64,000 nucleotides of DNA from Crocodylus rhombifer (GCA_038503035.1 JAVSML010025538.1:1152380-1216379), one strand, 5' to 3'; shown: positions 35,244 through 48,653, counted from the first letter of the stretch. Numbers and translations are program-made. The notes: generated from the letters alone by a model not told the origin.

Positions 35244-35912
35244 GAGGGAGTATGCAAAAGGGTTGTACAAAGCTTCCATCCCTGATTTGATTCAACAGAG
35301 AATCCGAATCATATCAGAAGACCCTTTAATCTCTCCTAATTGATTTGGAACCCTCCAAATCAAGTCAGAGAGTTTCAGGGATTTGGACATAGACACAGCT
35401 TTAACTGTTTTCTCTATATACCTCTAGATAGCAGGTGGCTTGTGAATGCTGCGATGCTGGGGCACATGGAGTATCCCACAGAAGCGCTGGGGCTCCCCAG
35501 CACGCTTGGCAGCAGACCCAGAAGTGGACCACTTCTGAGTCCACTGGGGAGCACTCTGGTCCCCCAGCTCGGTGACTGGATACTCCCCAAAGGACCCAGA
35601 AGTGGACCAGAAGTACTTCCAGACCACTTCTGTGTTTGTTGCCAAGCACGTGGGGGCCCTGCTCCTAAGTGCTCCTGATCTGCCCCACCATCACAGTGTT
35701 CACGAGTTACGCCTGGTACCTCAAGGTATGTAGAAAAAACATTTACAGCTGTGTCTATGTCCACATCGCTGATTCTCTGAATCAGCATCGAATCTTTAGA
35801 TTTGTATTCAGCTGAATTGAATTGGGGACAGTGACATGAATCAACTAATCAAATCACTGTCCCTGATTTGGGCCCAATCCGAATCGAATAGGGGCTGTTT
35901 CGCATACCCCTC
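35244..35912. mobile_element. Fold-back element with long inverted arms and GC-rich core
   Basis: The ends GAGGGAGTATGCAAAAGGG (35244) and, in reverse complement, GAGGGGTATGCGAAACAGCC (35912) pair. The inner arms 35385-35435 and 35711-35762 pair strongly, both reading GGACATAGACACAGCT(T/G)TAA outward to inward. The core (35440-35700) is GC-rich with a repeated ACCCAGAAGTGGACCA. No target duplication was found. Overlapping frames (up to 124 codons) on both strands are compositional. Confidence 0.65.
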
Positions 35913-38749
35913 GTATGCAAGTGCTTTCCTAACCTTTATTGCACTTGTAAAAAAGTAAGTGAGTTCTGTGGCTCAGCTAAATGCTACCACTACGCCGAGG
36001 AAGTGAGACAAAAAGGAACATCTGGTGCAAAAGGAAGGCCCAAGCATCAAAAGCTTACAATAAGATACTACTCTGATCTTTTTACATGGCTAGAAAAAGG
36101 TGACTTGCAGGCATACAAAGGCACTTGGGATTTACGATCAGTAACTGACTTCATTGAACATCTGTATTGTTCAGATCTTTTACAAACTTGAGAGGAAGAG
36201 GACTTCCAACAGTGCTCTAAACTAAAATGTTTAAGTTTTGTTACAATTTGTTACTTCTGAAATGAACTGCTCTGCTCATGAGTAACAATTATATTTTATA
36301 GTATGTATAATAAAACTAACTCAATCTTCTCTTAAGGCTTGTCAATTAGTTGGTGGTTTTTTGAAGGAGAATTATTCTTTATGGTTTAGATTATTTTATA
36401 AGGAGATTTCTAAGTCCATGATGCTCCTCACTCAGTCTGGAAATAACTAATTTCTAGTTATATCATTACATTTACCAAGGCAAGCACTGAAGGTGGCCTA
36501 GATTTTGATGATGTAGGTGAACTGACAGTGACCACCCCTTATGCCCAAAAAGGATAGAGAGGGAAACAAACAACTTAAATTTATACCAAAGACCCTATTA
36601 TATGTGAACAACTCATTTCCTATATTCTGCCTATAAACAGCTGACAGTATGACTTTAATACTGCTGTCACAACAAGAACAGTTAGTTAATGTGTGGAAAA
36701 TGCTTTAAAACTTAAAAAAGCTGTGTAAGTGGCAAATATTATTAAGCTTCCTAATCTAAATGACTAGGCCATTTTCTTCCATAAAAGGATCTAAATTCTT
36801 GATTTTGACTATGATTGCCTCCTCCTGAGGCCTGACTACATACCTTCTGATACAGCACAGTTCATCTTGTAAAAGAAGTTACTAACGTGAGGAGATAACT
36901 TTCCAAGATCCCTATATCTGCATGGCAAAGAGTTGTAGTGTTACCCTTTCATTTTGAAAAGCAAGGGGCTTAGCTTTTAACATTAACAAGAACCATGTGA
37001 CTAACTCCCTCTGCACTAGTTTAAAAAAATCCCAGCAAGAGTTGAAAAATGAGATTCCTACACCATTAAATGGAATATCATTCAATCATAAGAAATCAAA
37101 AATAGTTGTAAACTTCAAAATAAATTTCAAAAATTTCCTCCAAATTTAAAATGAATCAATAAAATTACAGCAGAATCACAAAATCACTACAGAAGATTAC
37201 AATTTTGCTATATGAAAACAGGATAAAATACTTGAGGCACATAGCCCGTTGCCAAATCATGCTTAGGGATTTATAGATGAATGCCTCGTATCTATGTTTA
37301 CAACTTTTCAGCAGAGTGCTCAGTGTTTACTCTGGAATTAATCCAGGTCCATAAAATTAGTGATACATCAATATAACAGATGTATTTGAGTGACTATACA
37401 TTAAAAGGTTATTCACTTTATTATGAAAACTCAGTAACCAGTTCTAAGTTGACAACCACAATCTGTATCTCATCAGCACAAACTGTAGTTATTGTTAAGG
37501 GACTGGTTGTCCCTAATTTTAAAAGCTTTCTAATTCAACTAACCTCAAAAAAATCTACACTGATATTTATTATCTTATAAAAGTGTGTTCCAAAGTGTTG
37601 GCAGAACTCTAGCCACTTTCCGGGTATGAGCTCTATGCTGAGAACAACTTGACTGACATCATTATCATTATTACAGTGCCAGACCTTGGGTGGGGATAGG
37701 AAGTGGGGAACAAAGACCACTAAGGCTGTAGGTAAACATAACTGCTACACTGGGCTCATGCAAAGAGACTCCTCAATCTTGCAAACACTTAGAATTAACG
37801 AATTGCAGGAGAAAGTTTCAGCCTTTCTTTTTAATGCCATTACATATTTAAGCCATGGTCATTGCTACCCATCTTCTCCATTAAATTTGCAATTTCTTTA
37901 TTACCAGTAACTTGATTATGAATATATATGTTTTTGAGGTTGGGGTAAGAAATTTTCTGTGCATGTCTGGCTTTTTATCTTCTCTCACATCTGACCTAGC
38001 CAAGATTGCTTTAGAGGAACTGCTGTGATTAACTGCATACTAAATACCAGGAACACCATTAGAAGCCCATTTCAGATCCATGCTAAAATTTTGATGGTCT
38101 TCATTGTGAAACTTTCGCAATGGTATGGAGGGTCAACAAATCATTCCCCAGGGTCTGAAGCCAAGAGCATTCAGTGAATCACCTGGAGAAAGATGCAGTA
38201 CTAGGGCTAGAGCCTGCAGAGTACTGAATGTCCACTGGAAGCTTTTAAGACTACCCTTCACCATGCATAAGCCAGTCTTTTATGATCCCCTATCATTTTC
38301 AGCATAGCCCCTGGCTGCACTTTTATATCAGACCCAGTCTAGGAAGCCTAACATGAAAGTGGACTTCCAATGTTAGAGTGCATAACATTATGACCAACTT
38401 ATCTTACCTATTTTCCCTTGCCAAGAGGTATAGGTAGAAACTCTTATAGGTTTCATTAAGTACCTGGTGAGTATACATTAAACTGTTAAATAAAAAATGT
38501 CACAGATGAGGCAAATTTATGAGTTGCACAACCCAACTGGAGGTTTTACAAATTGTTAAGTTGTTTGAAATAAACCAAGAGGTAATATTTTAAATTAGAC
38601 TTTTTTAAAAAAAAGATCACACTGAAAATTGAGAATACAGAAACTCTAATGCAAACCTATTCATTTCAAAATGATATACATTTGTATTAAATTGTTGAGC
38701 TACATTGTTACCCTAAGTATAATATTACTGAAATGCCTTTGCAAAGCCA
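35913..38749. other. Single-copy-like AT-rich DNA
   Basis: No repeat family recognised. One short open frame (36003-36191) is treated separately. Confidence 0.5.
36003..36191 (+). other. Short open frame, coding status unknown
   Basis: 62 codons ending in TGA. It has a basic N-terminal part followed by an aromatic-rich stretch containing RYYSDLFTWLEKGDLQAYKG. The composition is less skewed than in other frames here and it is not in a recognised repeat. No family recognised, and no flanking splice or promoter signal argues for a gene. Most likely chance, with a small possibility of a decayed exon. Confidence 0.15.
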
Positions 38750-39310
38750 GCTGGAAACCTTGACATTTCATCTGTATTGTTATTTATATACATATTTACT
38801 GCTGCCACCTGCTTGTAACTTGGCTCATATCATAAAGCAGTACAGTTCCCCTGTTTCATTATACTTTGACATTTCACTATAACTACATAGCTGGCCATTT
38901 CTCAGTTTCCAATTGCTCTGCAGCCGCTCTTGAATTATATTGCCTTGGTAATAGAATAAAGATCTTTCTCCGTGGTAGTACTAGCCTCTTTTTTTCATAC
39001 CCAGATGGTACAAATCGCTGCTGGCACATGTAACAATTATAGCACAGCTTCTGCTGCTTAAATGAACCCCCATAAACCCCACAGAGTTAGATTAGATTAG
39101 GGAATTGGGAGGTGAGCAGGAGGTCTGGCCAGTGGTCTCAGCTGAAGCAGATAAGTATTTGGTACTGGCTGTATATTGCTGTGATGGAATATAGAGCACA
39201 TTTCTACAGAAATGATCAGCGAGCCTGTTTCTAAAGCAGCAGCAGCAAAGGAAACAAACTGACAAAGTTATTAAGAGCATTTTCACAATTACAATCTCAG
39301 CTATCTGAAG
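38750..39310. promoter_or_regulatory. Candidate conserved non-coding element
   Basis: Repeat-free sequence of balanced composition. It has E-boxes CACCTG (38806-38811) and CAGCTG (39139-39144), a GATAAG site (39150-39155) and short AT-rich sites. Function and conservation are inferred from texture only. Confidence 0.25.
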
Positions 39311-39649
39311 TAGCTTATCTGTAATTTATTTGTATAGGAAATATTTCAATATATGGTTAGGGCTTGAAATACAAATATTTCGTAAAATCATAAAATACAG
39401 AAAGAGATATTTCACTGCTGTACTGTTCAGTCCAAACATTCAAACAAGTTTGCATGCATTCCACTAAAACTGTCCAGTGAACCATTTCCTTTTAAGCTGC
39501 ATTTTACCAGCATGAAAGATTAGTGGCCTCTGCTGCAAGTTTTCACACACAAAAAAAAACAACACATCCCAACTGGCACTCTGTAAGCGGAAAAGGCAGA
39601 AGGTGAATGTGGTGAGAATGAATGAAGTAAGTAAGGTCCCTGGAAACCA
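39311..39649. other. AT-rich DNA, nothing recognised
   Basis: No repeat or gene signature recognised. Confidence 0.5.
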
Positions 39650-39910
39650 GAATGAGATGCACTGGCATGGAGATGAGGGTAACTTTGCCAGTAGTGCAAT
39701 GTGGGGCAGGGGGTAAGTGGTTCGCTCGCTCTGGGTGCCAATTGAGAAAGGGTGCCAGAATGGCAGCCCCCATTGAGCCCCTACCATCACTGCCACATCA
39801 GCCCCTGGTCGGGGAGTTTGTACTGCACTGGCAGCAGCCCATGCTGCCACCACAACTATCACAGCCCATGTGCAAGTAGGTAGGCACTCATTTTCCCTGC
39901 CCAGGGCCAA
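39650..39910. repeat. GC-rich repeat-like block
   Basis: Local GC-rich island (GGGGCAGGGGGTAAG, TGGCAGCCCCCATTGAGCCC, CTGGCAGCAGCCCATGCTGC) that gives overlapping frames on both strands, including 148 codons on the minus strand with no recognisable domain. Resembles the other GC-rich repeat cores in the window. Confidence 0.35.
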
Positions 39911-40987
39911 GGCAGTCAGGTTGCCAATGTTTCAAGTTCCAACTCAGCCCAGTCACTGATATGATGGGTATCAGACCAAACCTGCTTTCAGTGTTGTCAG
40001 TCTTTTAAGAGCTTGTCACAAGGCATTTTAAAACTGTAAAAGAAAATTAACACGGACACAAGATACCTTTGTCCTGATGCTCTACACATTTACCCTGGAG
40101 TAAATCACATACAGGCCAACTGAAGTCACTGAACAACACCTGTGTAAAATCAATACAAGTGAAAAAAGAACCCAGCCCATAATTCATTGACTTTCATTTG
40201 TTTATAAGGTCCTACCCACACACCACTTGAAGGCATTCAAATTAAGAATCAGAAACGATAATGGGAAGAATTCAGTAATTGAGGCCATCATATGTAGGCA
40301 TTTTATTCATTCTAAATACAGACTTTTCATTTAACACAACCCATGTCCCACAGATTCAGGTCAGTTTATGACAGGAAAATAGTCAAGTCCTTGGCTGTCC
40401 TGAGGGACAATATAGTTGGACACAATAAAACAAGGGAGGAATTGCAGAATCAATTCCCCTTCTATCTAGGCCTGTGATTCACCATCAGAAGAAATCAGTT
40501 CCTTTTTCTTTTAAAAGTGGTCTATTTTCCATTCTGACTGAACTTCCTGGGTCTATTTTCCCTTCTGACTGAAGCTCCCACAGGGTTGGGAAGGTGTAAG
40601 GAAAGGTTCCCCACTTCTCATTAAAGCACAGATGAAAAAAACCTAAGCCCACCAAAACTAAAGCATTTCCCTGAGCATTCAGGATCAGATGAGACTGTAA
40701 CATGACTTCCAGACTGCAGTGGTCCCTCTTATCTGAGCTAATCTCAGCAAACTAGCCCTCCACCAAAGACTCACTATCAGTCAGAGAGTCAGGACCAGCA
40801 TTTTAAAAGAGCACAATTCCCCATTTAGGCACCCAAAATAAGTTGTCAGATATTGATAAAGCAACCAGCAGCTCTAGCTGGGATACTTATCGTCATACAC
40901 TGGGCACTGAGATCTTTTGAGAATCTGGCCACCTATTCTGGTCCCTAAATCTAACCGTGATTAAGTTGTTACCCTCTATTAATCAGG
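39911..40987. other. AT-rich DNA, nothing recognised
   Basis: No repeat family apart from the short tandem duplication at 40519-40580. Confidence 0.5.
40519..40580 (+). repeat. 31-base tandem duplication
   Basis: GGTCTATTTTCCATTCTGAC (40519) recurs 31 bases later as GGTCTATTTTCCCTTCTGAC (40550). Two units differing at a few bases. Confidence 0.85.
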
Positions 40988-41233
40988 TCAAGGACAGATG
41001 CCCAATTAAAAGCACAGTGGGTTCTGATGCCAACAATCGCACCTCTTGCCATACCACATATACAATTTAATGCATAATGGAAAATGGTCATAAAAATATG
41101 ACACTGTTTTGGCTAACATTGTTGTAGCTGTTTTCCATCAGTGGTGCCATTAATTCACTGATTGTGTACCCAGGTTACCATTTAAGACAATAGTAACAGA
41201 CAAATTGCGTCTTACGTATAATGTCTGACAGGG
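40988..41233. mobile_element. MITE-like element related to the 15.25 kb element
   Basis: Left part GGACAGATGCCCAATTAAAA; right end in reverse complement CCTGTCAGACATTATACG. The core words (TTCTGATGCCAACAATCGCA, CTCTTGCCATACCACATATA) parallel those at 15284-15335. Worn, with approximate ends. Confidence 0.5.
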
Positions 41234-44200
41234 GCTTCAGAGAAATATAGCTGGGTCTCTTTCAAATACTGAGAACAACATCATCTCACTAACCTTTTTC
41301 CTTTTTCTTTGTTTTTAAAGAAAAAGGCAATGGCCTTACATACACATCAGATAGGGAAAAATGGGGTAAACTCCTGTGTCTCACTGCATGAGAAAATCTC
41401 AGAGGCTGATACACACTTATCTACCTAGATAAAGCCACTAAAAGGAAAGGGAGTGTGGGGGGGAGGGGCACCAGAGAGTCACATATCTCAGCAGGAGACC
41501 ACAAACATGCCATGGGAACCAAAAGTTTTGAAATCAGATGACAGGTCTAACAAAATTCAAATGAAGTCTATCAGCAAAAGGAGAACACATACTAATATTA
41601 CTTGACAGCAGATAGTGCCTTATCACAACCTCTTCAACAACTATTCCCCCCAAGAAAAGGTCTAAGACAGGTCAAGAGATATTTTGCTGAGTAGACTTCA
41701 TGAGCCAGGCATGTGAACTTTCCTTTCAAGCATGCTTGAACTTCCCTTGGCACCTGAAGACACTCAGAAAATGACACTTGCTTAAATTTTAGAAGAGAAA
41801 AGTTGGTCTTAATTTCCCCTGTTAACCAATATCCTATCATGAAAACTGAATTTGAATATTTTGGAATCAGAATGAATGTGCCATACTGTTTGAAAACAAT
41901 TCTGAATGGACTTGTGTTGATGACCTTTGTGTCTAGAGAAGGCTAAAGAGCACTTCATTCATACAACACTCCTGATATATTGATTGTATATAGGGCTCAA
42001 ATGACAGAAATAGGGCATTTTCTTTCCTTTCAATCCTAACCCATGTAATTATATTATAGCTGAACAAGAGAAGCAGTGTTACTCCCATTCCTCCTCAATT
42101 CAAATCCTGTTTACAGTAGTCTGTGTGTGTGACAAATTTAAAGGAAACTGCTTGACTTAATTTCCAGCTGTAAGAAACAAAACAGAATCGGCAGGGGGGA
42201 AGAAACACAACATTCCCAATGATTGTGAGTGAATCGTAGGTAAAAACCCAATGCAAAGTATCGAGTGTGACCCACAGTAATACCTAGAAAAACTATTTTA
42301 GGATGCCTCAGGCCCCCAAACTTGGTGGTGATAGAAAAAGGGATATCATTCATTAAACATCTAGCAACCAGACCCAAAATGAAATGATCCTGCTCTTCAA
42401 ACGTATTATGATCCATCACTCAGAACCCTCATAAGTGGTACTGTTAATGGGATTCTTTGGTATTCCATAAAGAAATGGTATTGCTAATATTAAGAAACAA
42501 TTTACAATTCTGAATCAGCTGTTCTCCATCTTGCCTGATTTATGGACCTGTCACTATTATTTGATGCCATATCAAATGTCTTTTAAGAAGTTAATTTTGT
42601 GAGCTTCTTCATCTATCAAAAGCTTGCCCTAATTATGTATAATCTTTGTAAATATTTTGATTCATGCTTTCATTTTTCTCTAGTGTAATGCTACATCTTC
42701 TTTAGACCATCAAATTCCCGTATTATAACGACACAAGTATGCAGAAAATTTCTGTCCGCAAATATAGCCCTGCTCAACACCTCTGGTAAGCTGTTCAATT
42801 TGCATCCTGTACAGAATTTTATAGCTTTTTTATTTTTGATTGAAAGAATTTTCCTTTTTCTAATTACTTATAGAAACCAAGAAACAGAAAACAGAAGAAA
42901 GGGGAAAGTATGAGATAAAGAGACAGAAAGGAAAAAAAGAGGGAATAAAACATACACAGAAAAATAATATTTAGGAAAACCAGAAGCAGCAATACGAAAG
43001 TAGGTGCTAAAATACAGGGCTGATGGAAACAAAAAATTAGATAGATTTGACATAATAGAGAGTGGACTAAATTCTGCGCTCAGTTATGATCAGTGAAAAT
43101 CCAGATTAAGTTAACAAGTTTCACTTAGAGACACTTGCATTTATATGAATGTAACAGCAAAACAGAATTTGCTTCAGCATTTTTTTTAATGATCTGTATT
43201 GCAAAACTAATAACAAAACTGTAAATTAAACATAAAAATAATACAATAATAGAAAGCTGCTTAAAGTTTAATGTAGTGGAAGAAAAGGGACAAATCATCT
43301 ATAAAGCCTAAATAAACTCCTAAGACTATGGGAAAACTCTAATTGACTTAAGAAGGGTCTAACAGGCATGTTCTCCTAGGGTAGAAAAAAAATAGCTTGA
43401 TGCACAGTACTGTTGTGGGATTTTCATATGTGTTATTAAATATGTCTGTATACAATCTATTCTTGTTCATAACTGTCTCCAGCTGATAAAGTTGCTTTTG
43501 TTATTTACAGTACTTAATCTGGCACTCTAAATGTGTAGGCAGTTTTATATCTTTTTTTAAAGAAAGAGGTGTATGTTTCTACTTTATACAAATACACGTC
43601 TACTGGAAACAATGGGTATAGAGCAGTGACTGTAAACTGGTGGATTTTAGTTTTTTATCAATCTAAAGGTTATAGCCTGACTGTGAAAGGCTGATGTGAA
43701 AACCTATAGAAGCTGTTCAAGAAGCCAAGGCCTATTAAATATGTTACATGATTAATGTGAGTGTGTATGTCTCTATGTGTGGGAAAGGAGAAGAGAACTT
43801 GGCAGTATGCAATAAAGGCTGCTGAACATGCATTTTTGTAACCTTCTAAGCCACCAAGAAAATTATATCTTCGTAGATGAGTCAAATCTAAGAAATACTT
43901 TTGTTGACAGCTTTTCATATTAAAAAAGATAGAGATATATGAAATTGCATAGAGAATCTCTGCTACTGAATGTTAAGAAACAGAAAATTACTTAGGTAAA
44001 AATTCTCTCACGTTTGTATCCCAAAACAGCTAATAAAACAAGACTATGCAATTAAAAATATAATTGAATCTCGCAGTGTAAACATCAGTAACATAAAAAT
44101 ACCAAATGATAACTGGATGCTTTAACCAAACTATACCCCATAAAGAACAAATGCCAAAAAAGATCTAAATTGAACCTTTCAGACAAGAGCTAAACTTAGC

Positions 44201-46194
44201 CAGTTGCTATAAACAACCATACCTTGTTAAAGGCGAAGACATACATTAATCACTTTAATAATGTCTTAAAAAAAATCATTGTTCATTGCACTATGTAGCC
44301 CCTGTTTCTGATAAACCAGATACTACCACCTTATTTATTCAACTTTGTCAGTACCATGCGCATGTGCATATCCTCTATTAGCAATCAGGTCTTACAATCC
44401 CTATTGACAAGATGGACAACAATCCAGTCTTGTAAAAGATTCATGACACAACTTTGCACTCTCTACTGCTTGCTTTCTCATAAAACCAGTGCAAATCCTA
44501 TCAAAAATTTAGCAGAACCCCTGCCTCATCTGTTTAGGCCTGAAGCTAGTTGCAGGGACAACTCATTAGGGACAAGCTCATTAAAACCAGCCCTGGAGCA
44601 AAAGCAGTTTGTGAGTCTCCTCATTTTTATTCACTTTCACCTAGCCATTCGAGTTTCTTGTGTCTCCCAGATGCAGAGCTTCTAATGATTTTGTACAATA
44701 AGCAAGGCTGTTTTCAAACTTACGTTAGACCCAGGGTCCTACAAATGCAGCTCCTTATGTCTGCCAAAACTAATATAGCTTTCTTCATTTGTAACAGTAC
44801 AAAGCTTGGATGGCTTTGTATTGGAAGAAGGATAATACCTGGTACCCCAATGGATACTTATTTTGATTGCATTAACCAAAAAGCACATATGCATAGCAAC
44901 TATCAAAGTTGTGATAAAATCCAGTACAAAGTAAGTATGCTCAGAATTAAAGCTGAGATCCAGGTGCTTATACCTGGAGTTGGACCAGATGTGGCTTATA
45001 ATTTCCAGCAATGATGTAAGAACACTGAAACACCTGAGCTCCAGAAAACAAGCAAGAATTCTCTTTCTCCTTCAGGCTTATACCCTGATATATGTTGATT
45101 GTACAAGGGGCATTTGGGGGTGCTGTCACTGTTGCATTTACAAAATAAGGTAATCTTCCCTTTGTGCCATTAAAATCTCTCTAGGAAATAGTCAAGATTC
45201 TGTAGCCGGGGTGACCAAGGTTAAGTGCACGTATAAGGAGCCTGACTCTCATACATTCTGTATATCTGCAGATCCTTTTAACTTGAAGGTAGGTGCTCAG
45301 CATTTAAACAGCTTTCACTTTGACACCTGTATTTAAAAACAAGGTAAAATCCACTGGAGACCCAGAAGGCCAAGCATACGATCATGTAATGGTCTGTGCC
45401 AGGGGAAACAACTGGCAGAGCGGCTGTCTAGGCTTCCTTAACCTTTTCAGACTACAAAGGGAACCAAAAAGGCAGCAAATGGAGTAAGGCTGAAAGCACT
45501 TACTACTGGCTCTATGCTTACATGTAGCCAGTAATTCACAAGATACATGCAGGTAGAGTAAGCTCCAGAATGGCTATACTGCAGCCCCATGGTCCACTTA
45601 AGAGTTTTGGGGGATGGGATTCCATTTAGCTAGAGGCAAAAAACAAAGCCCAGCCAGGTAGGCAGCTATGTCAGGGTTTCACTTTTCTTAACTTCATTTT
45701 CACATGCATTATGCAACTGTTATTAAGGGCTGGGAGGGTGCTGTATATATTACGTTCAAGGCAGCAAATAATGGGTTGGGCAAGAATTGCAAAGGAATCC
45801 AATCCTGTATTAATAAGAGTGCTGAAGAGAGTCATCACATTACTCCCTGCCTCATAGGAACAGTAAAGACAGCAAGAGGAATGATTAACTAGGTACCTAA
45901 TCTGAATAGGGAGGATCAAACTTAAAGCCGAGTCTATGATAATCCTTTCAATAAACCTTGCTCCATGTTTCATGGTAATGAACAAGGTCTCATGCACATC
46001 AGTTCTGCTTCTGCTTGATGTTCAGTCTGTTTACATTTATGCCAGAACATAATTTCCTTCGATGTCTTGCACCAGATAATTATTTAAAAAATACACTTTA
46101 AATTATTCAACTGCCAAGCTATCAAATACTTTAAAGTCTGCCACATAAAACTTCCCTAACATAGAGATTATTTTTCTGATTTATAATGGCGACA
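41234..46194. other. Long single-copy-like AT-rich stretch
   Basis: Includes a purine-rich run at about 42876-42960 and an unassigned GC-moderate patch at 45390-45620. The 154-codon frame at 44550-45014 has no recognisable domain or codon pattern. Nothing else supportable. Confidence 0.45.
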
Positions 46195-46520
46195 CATAGT
46201 GGATGCACATGCACCCCCGGAGCGTGACGGTGCACCCCTGCAAAAAGGCACCACCAACACTGCTGGTGGTGCCTGTGGGCTGTCGCCACTCTCCACACCC
46301 TCCCCTTTTCGCCAACACTGCCAGCAGCATCTGCGGGAGGTCACCAACTGCTGGTCAGTGCTTGCCACCCCACCCCACCCCACCGCCAACAGCGCCGCAG
46401 CTGCTTGTGGGAGCTCCCCACTTGCCGCCGCCACACTCCTGCTGCCAACAGTGCTGCCACCGCTTGTGGGAACTCACCATGCCCCACCCCAGCCTCTGGG
46501 GGCATGCAGTGTTCATGCTG
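46195..46520. repeat. GC-rich minisatellite, four degenerate units
   Basis: Units beginning (C)(A/G)CCAACA(C/G)(T/C)GC occur at about 46251, 46310, 46383 and 46441, each followed by a TG(T/C)GGG(A/C) motif and a (G/C)TC. Spacing 58 to 73 bases. It creates the proline- and cysteine-rich frames at 46199-46660 and on the opposite strand. Confidence 0.6.
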
Positions 46521-46956
46521 ATATACAATGTGGTTTCATCAACAACATGGAGTTGAGTCTATGTCATCAAGCCTGCCACACCTCAAGCATTTCAGATACG
46601 CCCAAGGTGCAAATTTTTTTTCACATACAGGTTATTGTCTGGTTGGATGGTTTACGATGACACTGAGATGGATGCCAATACAAAGTCAAGGCCAGAACAC
46701 CCAAAATTAAAGTGGCATTCTAACAGGAATTTAGAAAATTTAAAACAGGTTTCTAATGCCATTAAAAACATGTTTTTGGAGTGTTTGCTTAAAAAATGCC
46801 ACTGTACTTTTTCTTCCTTTTTATGAACACCACTAGTTCAAAACATTTACATTTCTACAACTTAGAAATGGTTACATCTATTTTTCTATCAATTTCCTGT
46901 ACAAAAAACCTATTCCAAAACTAAGGATCTCTGTATCCATTGAAACACTTGGCAGT
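46521..46956. other. AT-rich DNA, nothing recognised
   Basis: No repeat or gene signature recognised. Confidence 0.5.
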
Positions 46957-47473
46957 CAGGGGTGGATACAGAAGGGTATTCAGAGGCAGAGCCCCTCCCT
47001 CTCCTCCTCCCATTCCCCCCCCCCCGGCCTGCTGCTGTTGGTTGGTAGTTGTGCAAGGGGCAGGGGAAGTACTAGAGCTGCTTCAGGGTTGCAAGAGGGC
47101 TGGGCTCAACTGAGAATGAGGACAGTGGCAACATCATGATGAGACACTTCCTTGCTTGGTCCTTCAGGAGCATAGGGAAGTGAAATGCCCCAGCACATCT
47201 CTGCTCCCACTGTCTGGTCCCCATGCCACTCCCAGGCAGCCTCTGGGCAGGCACAAGTGAGGTAAAGACTAGAAGCAGGGGGAGGGGAGGGGAGGACTCT
47301 GGGAATGAAGGGCAAGGTGGGGGGGTTTCAACTCCTTTAAAGTCCCCAGAGACTCTTACTAACTTGCATGGGGATTTAGGGGAAGAGGCTGGGAGCAGGG
47401 TGGTGATGCTACCACTGTAGTGTGGGATGCTGCTTTCACACTCCTCCTTAGGGAAATCCTGGATGTACCCCTC
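46957..47473. mobile_element. hAT-like non-autonomous element, GC-rich interior
   Basis: Left end CAGGGGTGGATACAGAAGGG; right end in reverse complement GAGGGGTACATCCAGGATTT. Flanking octamers TTGGCAGT and TTTTCAGA agree at 5 of 8 positions. About 517 bases, with no transposase. Confidence 0.65.
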
Positions 47474-48159
47474 TTTTCAGATATGTACTCAAAGAAAACA
47501 ATAACAAAACAAATATATTAACATATGATGCAAAGGCGAACAGAACTAAAATACAACCCATACACAATAAAATACACATCAGCATAACTTTTCTCAATTA
47601 AATTAGATTAAAAATAATTTAAAATATTTTTTCTACTCTAAGACAAATTAAAAATATATATAAAATGAACTTCAAATAAATTGAAAGAATATTGATTCAT
47701 TGGACTTTGAGGCGGGGTGCAGGGAGTGGGGGATAAAACCAAACCAAGATCAGATAGCCTCTTTACCATAAAAGAACACAGTTAGTCTTTTTTGTCATCT
47801 TAGGTGTTAATGATAGGATATTGATAATACCAACAAATATAAACAGGTACACTTGAACAAACTAACTACCATGCAATTAGCTTTAGTATAACTACTTTGC
47901 CCAATCTTGTGAATATGTTCCTGAAAAACAACAATATACTATACATGTTTTATATATATATACACATACACACACACACACAAGAAGTATTTTATACTTT
48001 TTGGAAGGCCATGTAAATGATGCTATTCAGTAAGATTATAATGTTGGCCCTATAAACCAAAGTGCAATGACTTCATTACTGACACAACCTCCCCTTATTG
48101 CAAATTCCAAACAAACAGGTGCTTCACACTAGGTCTACTTCTAAAATTGCTTTCTTTTT
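47474..48159. other. AT-rich DNA with a microsatellite
   Basis: Nothing recognised apart from the TA/CA tract at 47951-47982. Confidence 0.5.
47951..47982 (+). repeat. (TA)n(CA)n microsatellite
   Basis: TATATATATATACACATACA followed by CA units. Confidence 0.95.
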
Positions 48160-48430
48160 ATTCCCAGGGATACATCAAGAACTGAGCGGGGAATTCATGC
48201 AGTATAGATCAGTCAGGCATTGACAGCACATCACACTTTGACAAGCTGCTTGGCTCTGTTTAAAGTCTAAGTTAGGCCTTGGCCCATCAAGGCCATGGCT
48301 ATTGAATTATTGACAGCCTCTCACTGTGGTGCAAAGGGAAAGAGTGCTATAGCCTCAGTTCAATAAAGATGAAATGGAAACCCTCTCTGAAGCTGACTTT
48401 AGCACGTTAAAGGAGTTTTAATGGGCTGGT
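48160..48430. promoter_or_regulatory. Candidate conserved non-coding element
   Basis: Repeat-free stretch of even composition (around TTGACAGCACATCACACTTT and CCTTGGCCCATCAAGGCCAT, the latter a near-palindrome) that resembles vertebrate non-coding enhancer sequence. Inference only. Confidence 0.25.
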
Positions 48431-48653
48431 TTAAAATTCAGTAAGAGAATACATTAGACTGATTATATTTTCAGTGGCTAAACACAGACACAAAAAAGTT
48501 TGGGATTCTACAGAGATTATAAATGAGAAGAAAACTGTGTCAAGTAAAAATTTGATATAACTGCTACAAAGTTGGCTAATGTTCCAAATCCAACTCAAAT
48601 CATTCAGTTTTATATATCTAATATTTTTTCACAACTCTGCCCTATGACATCAT

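Noticed and set aside
44550..45014. 154-codon frame in unique DNA
   Set aside because: No domain, no start or splice context, and ordinary AT-rich composition; chance is the simplest explanation.
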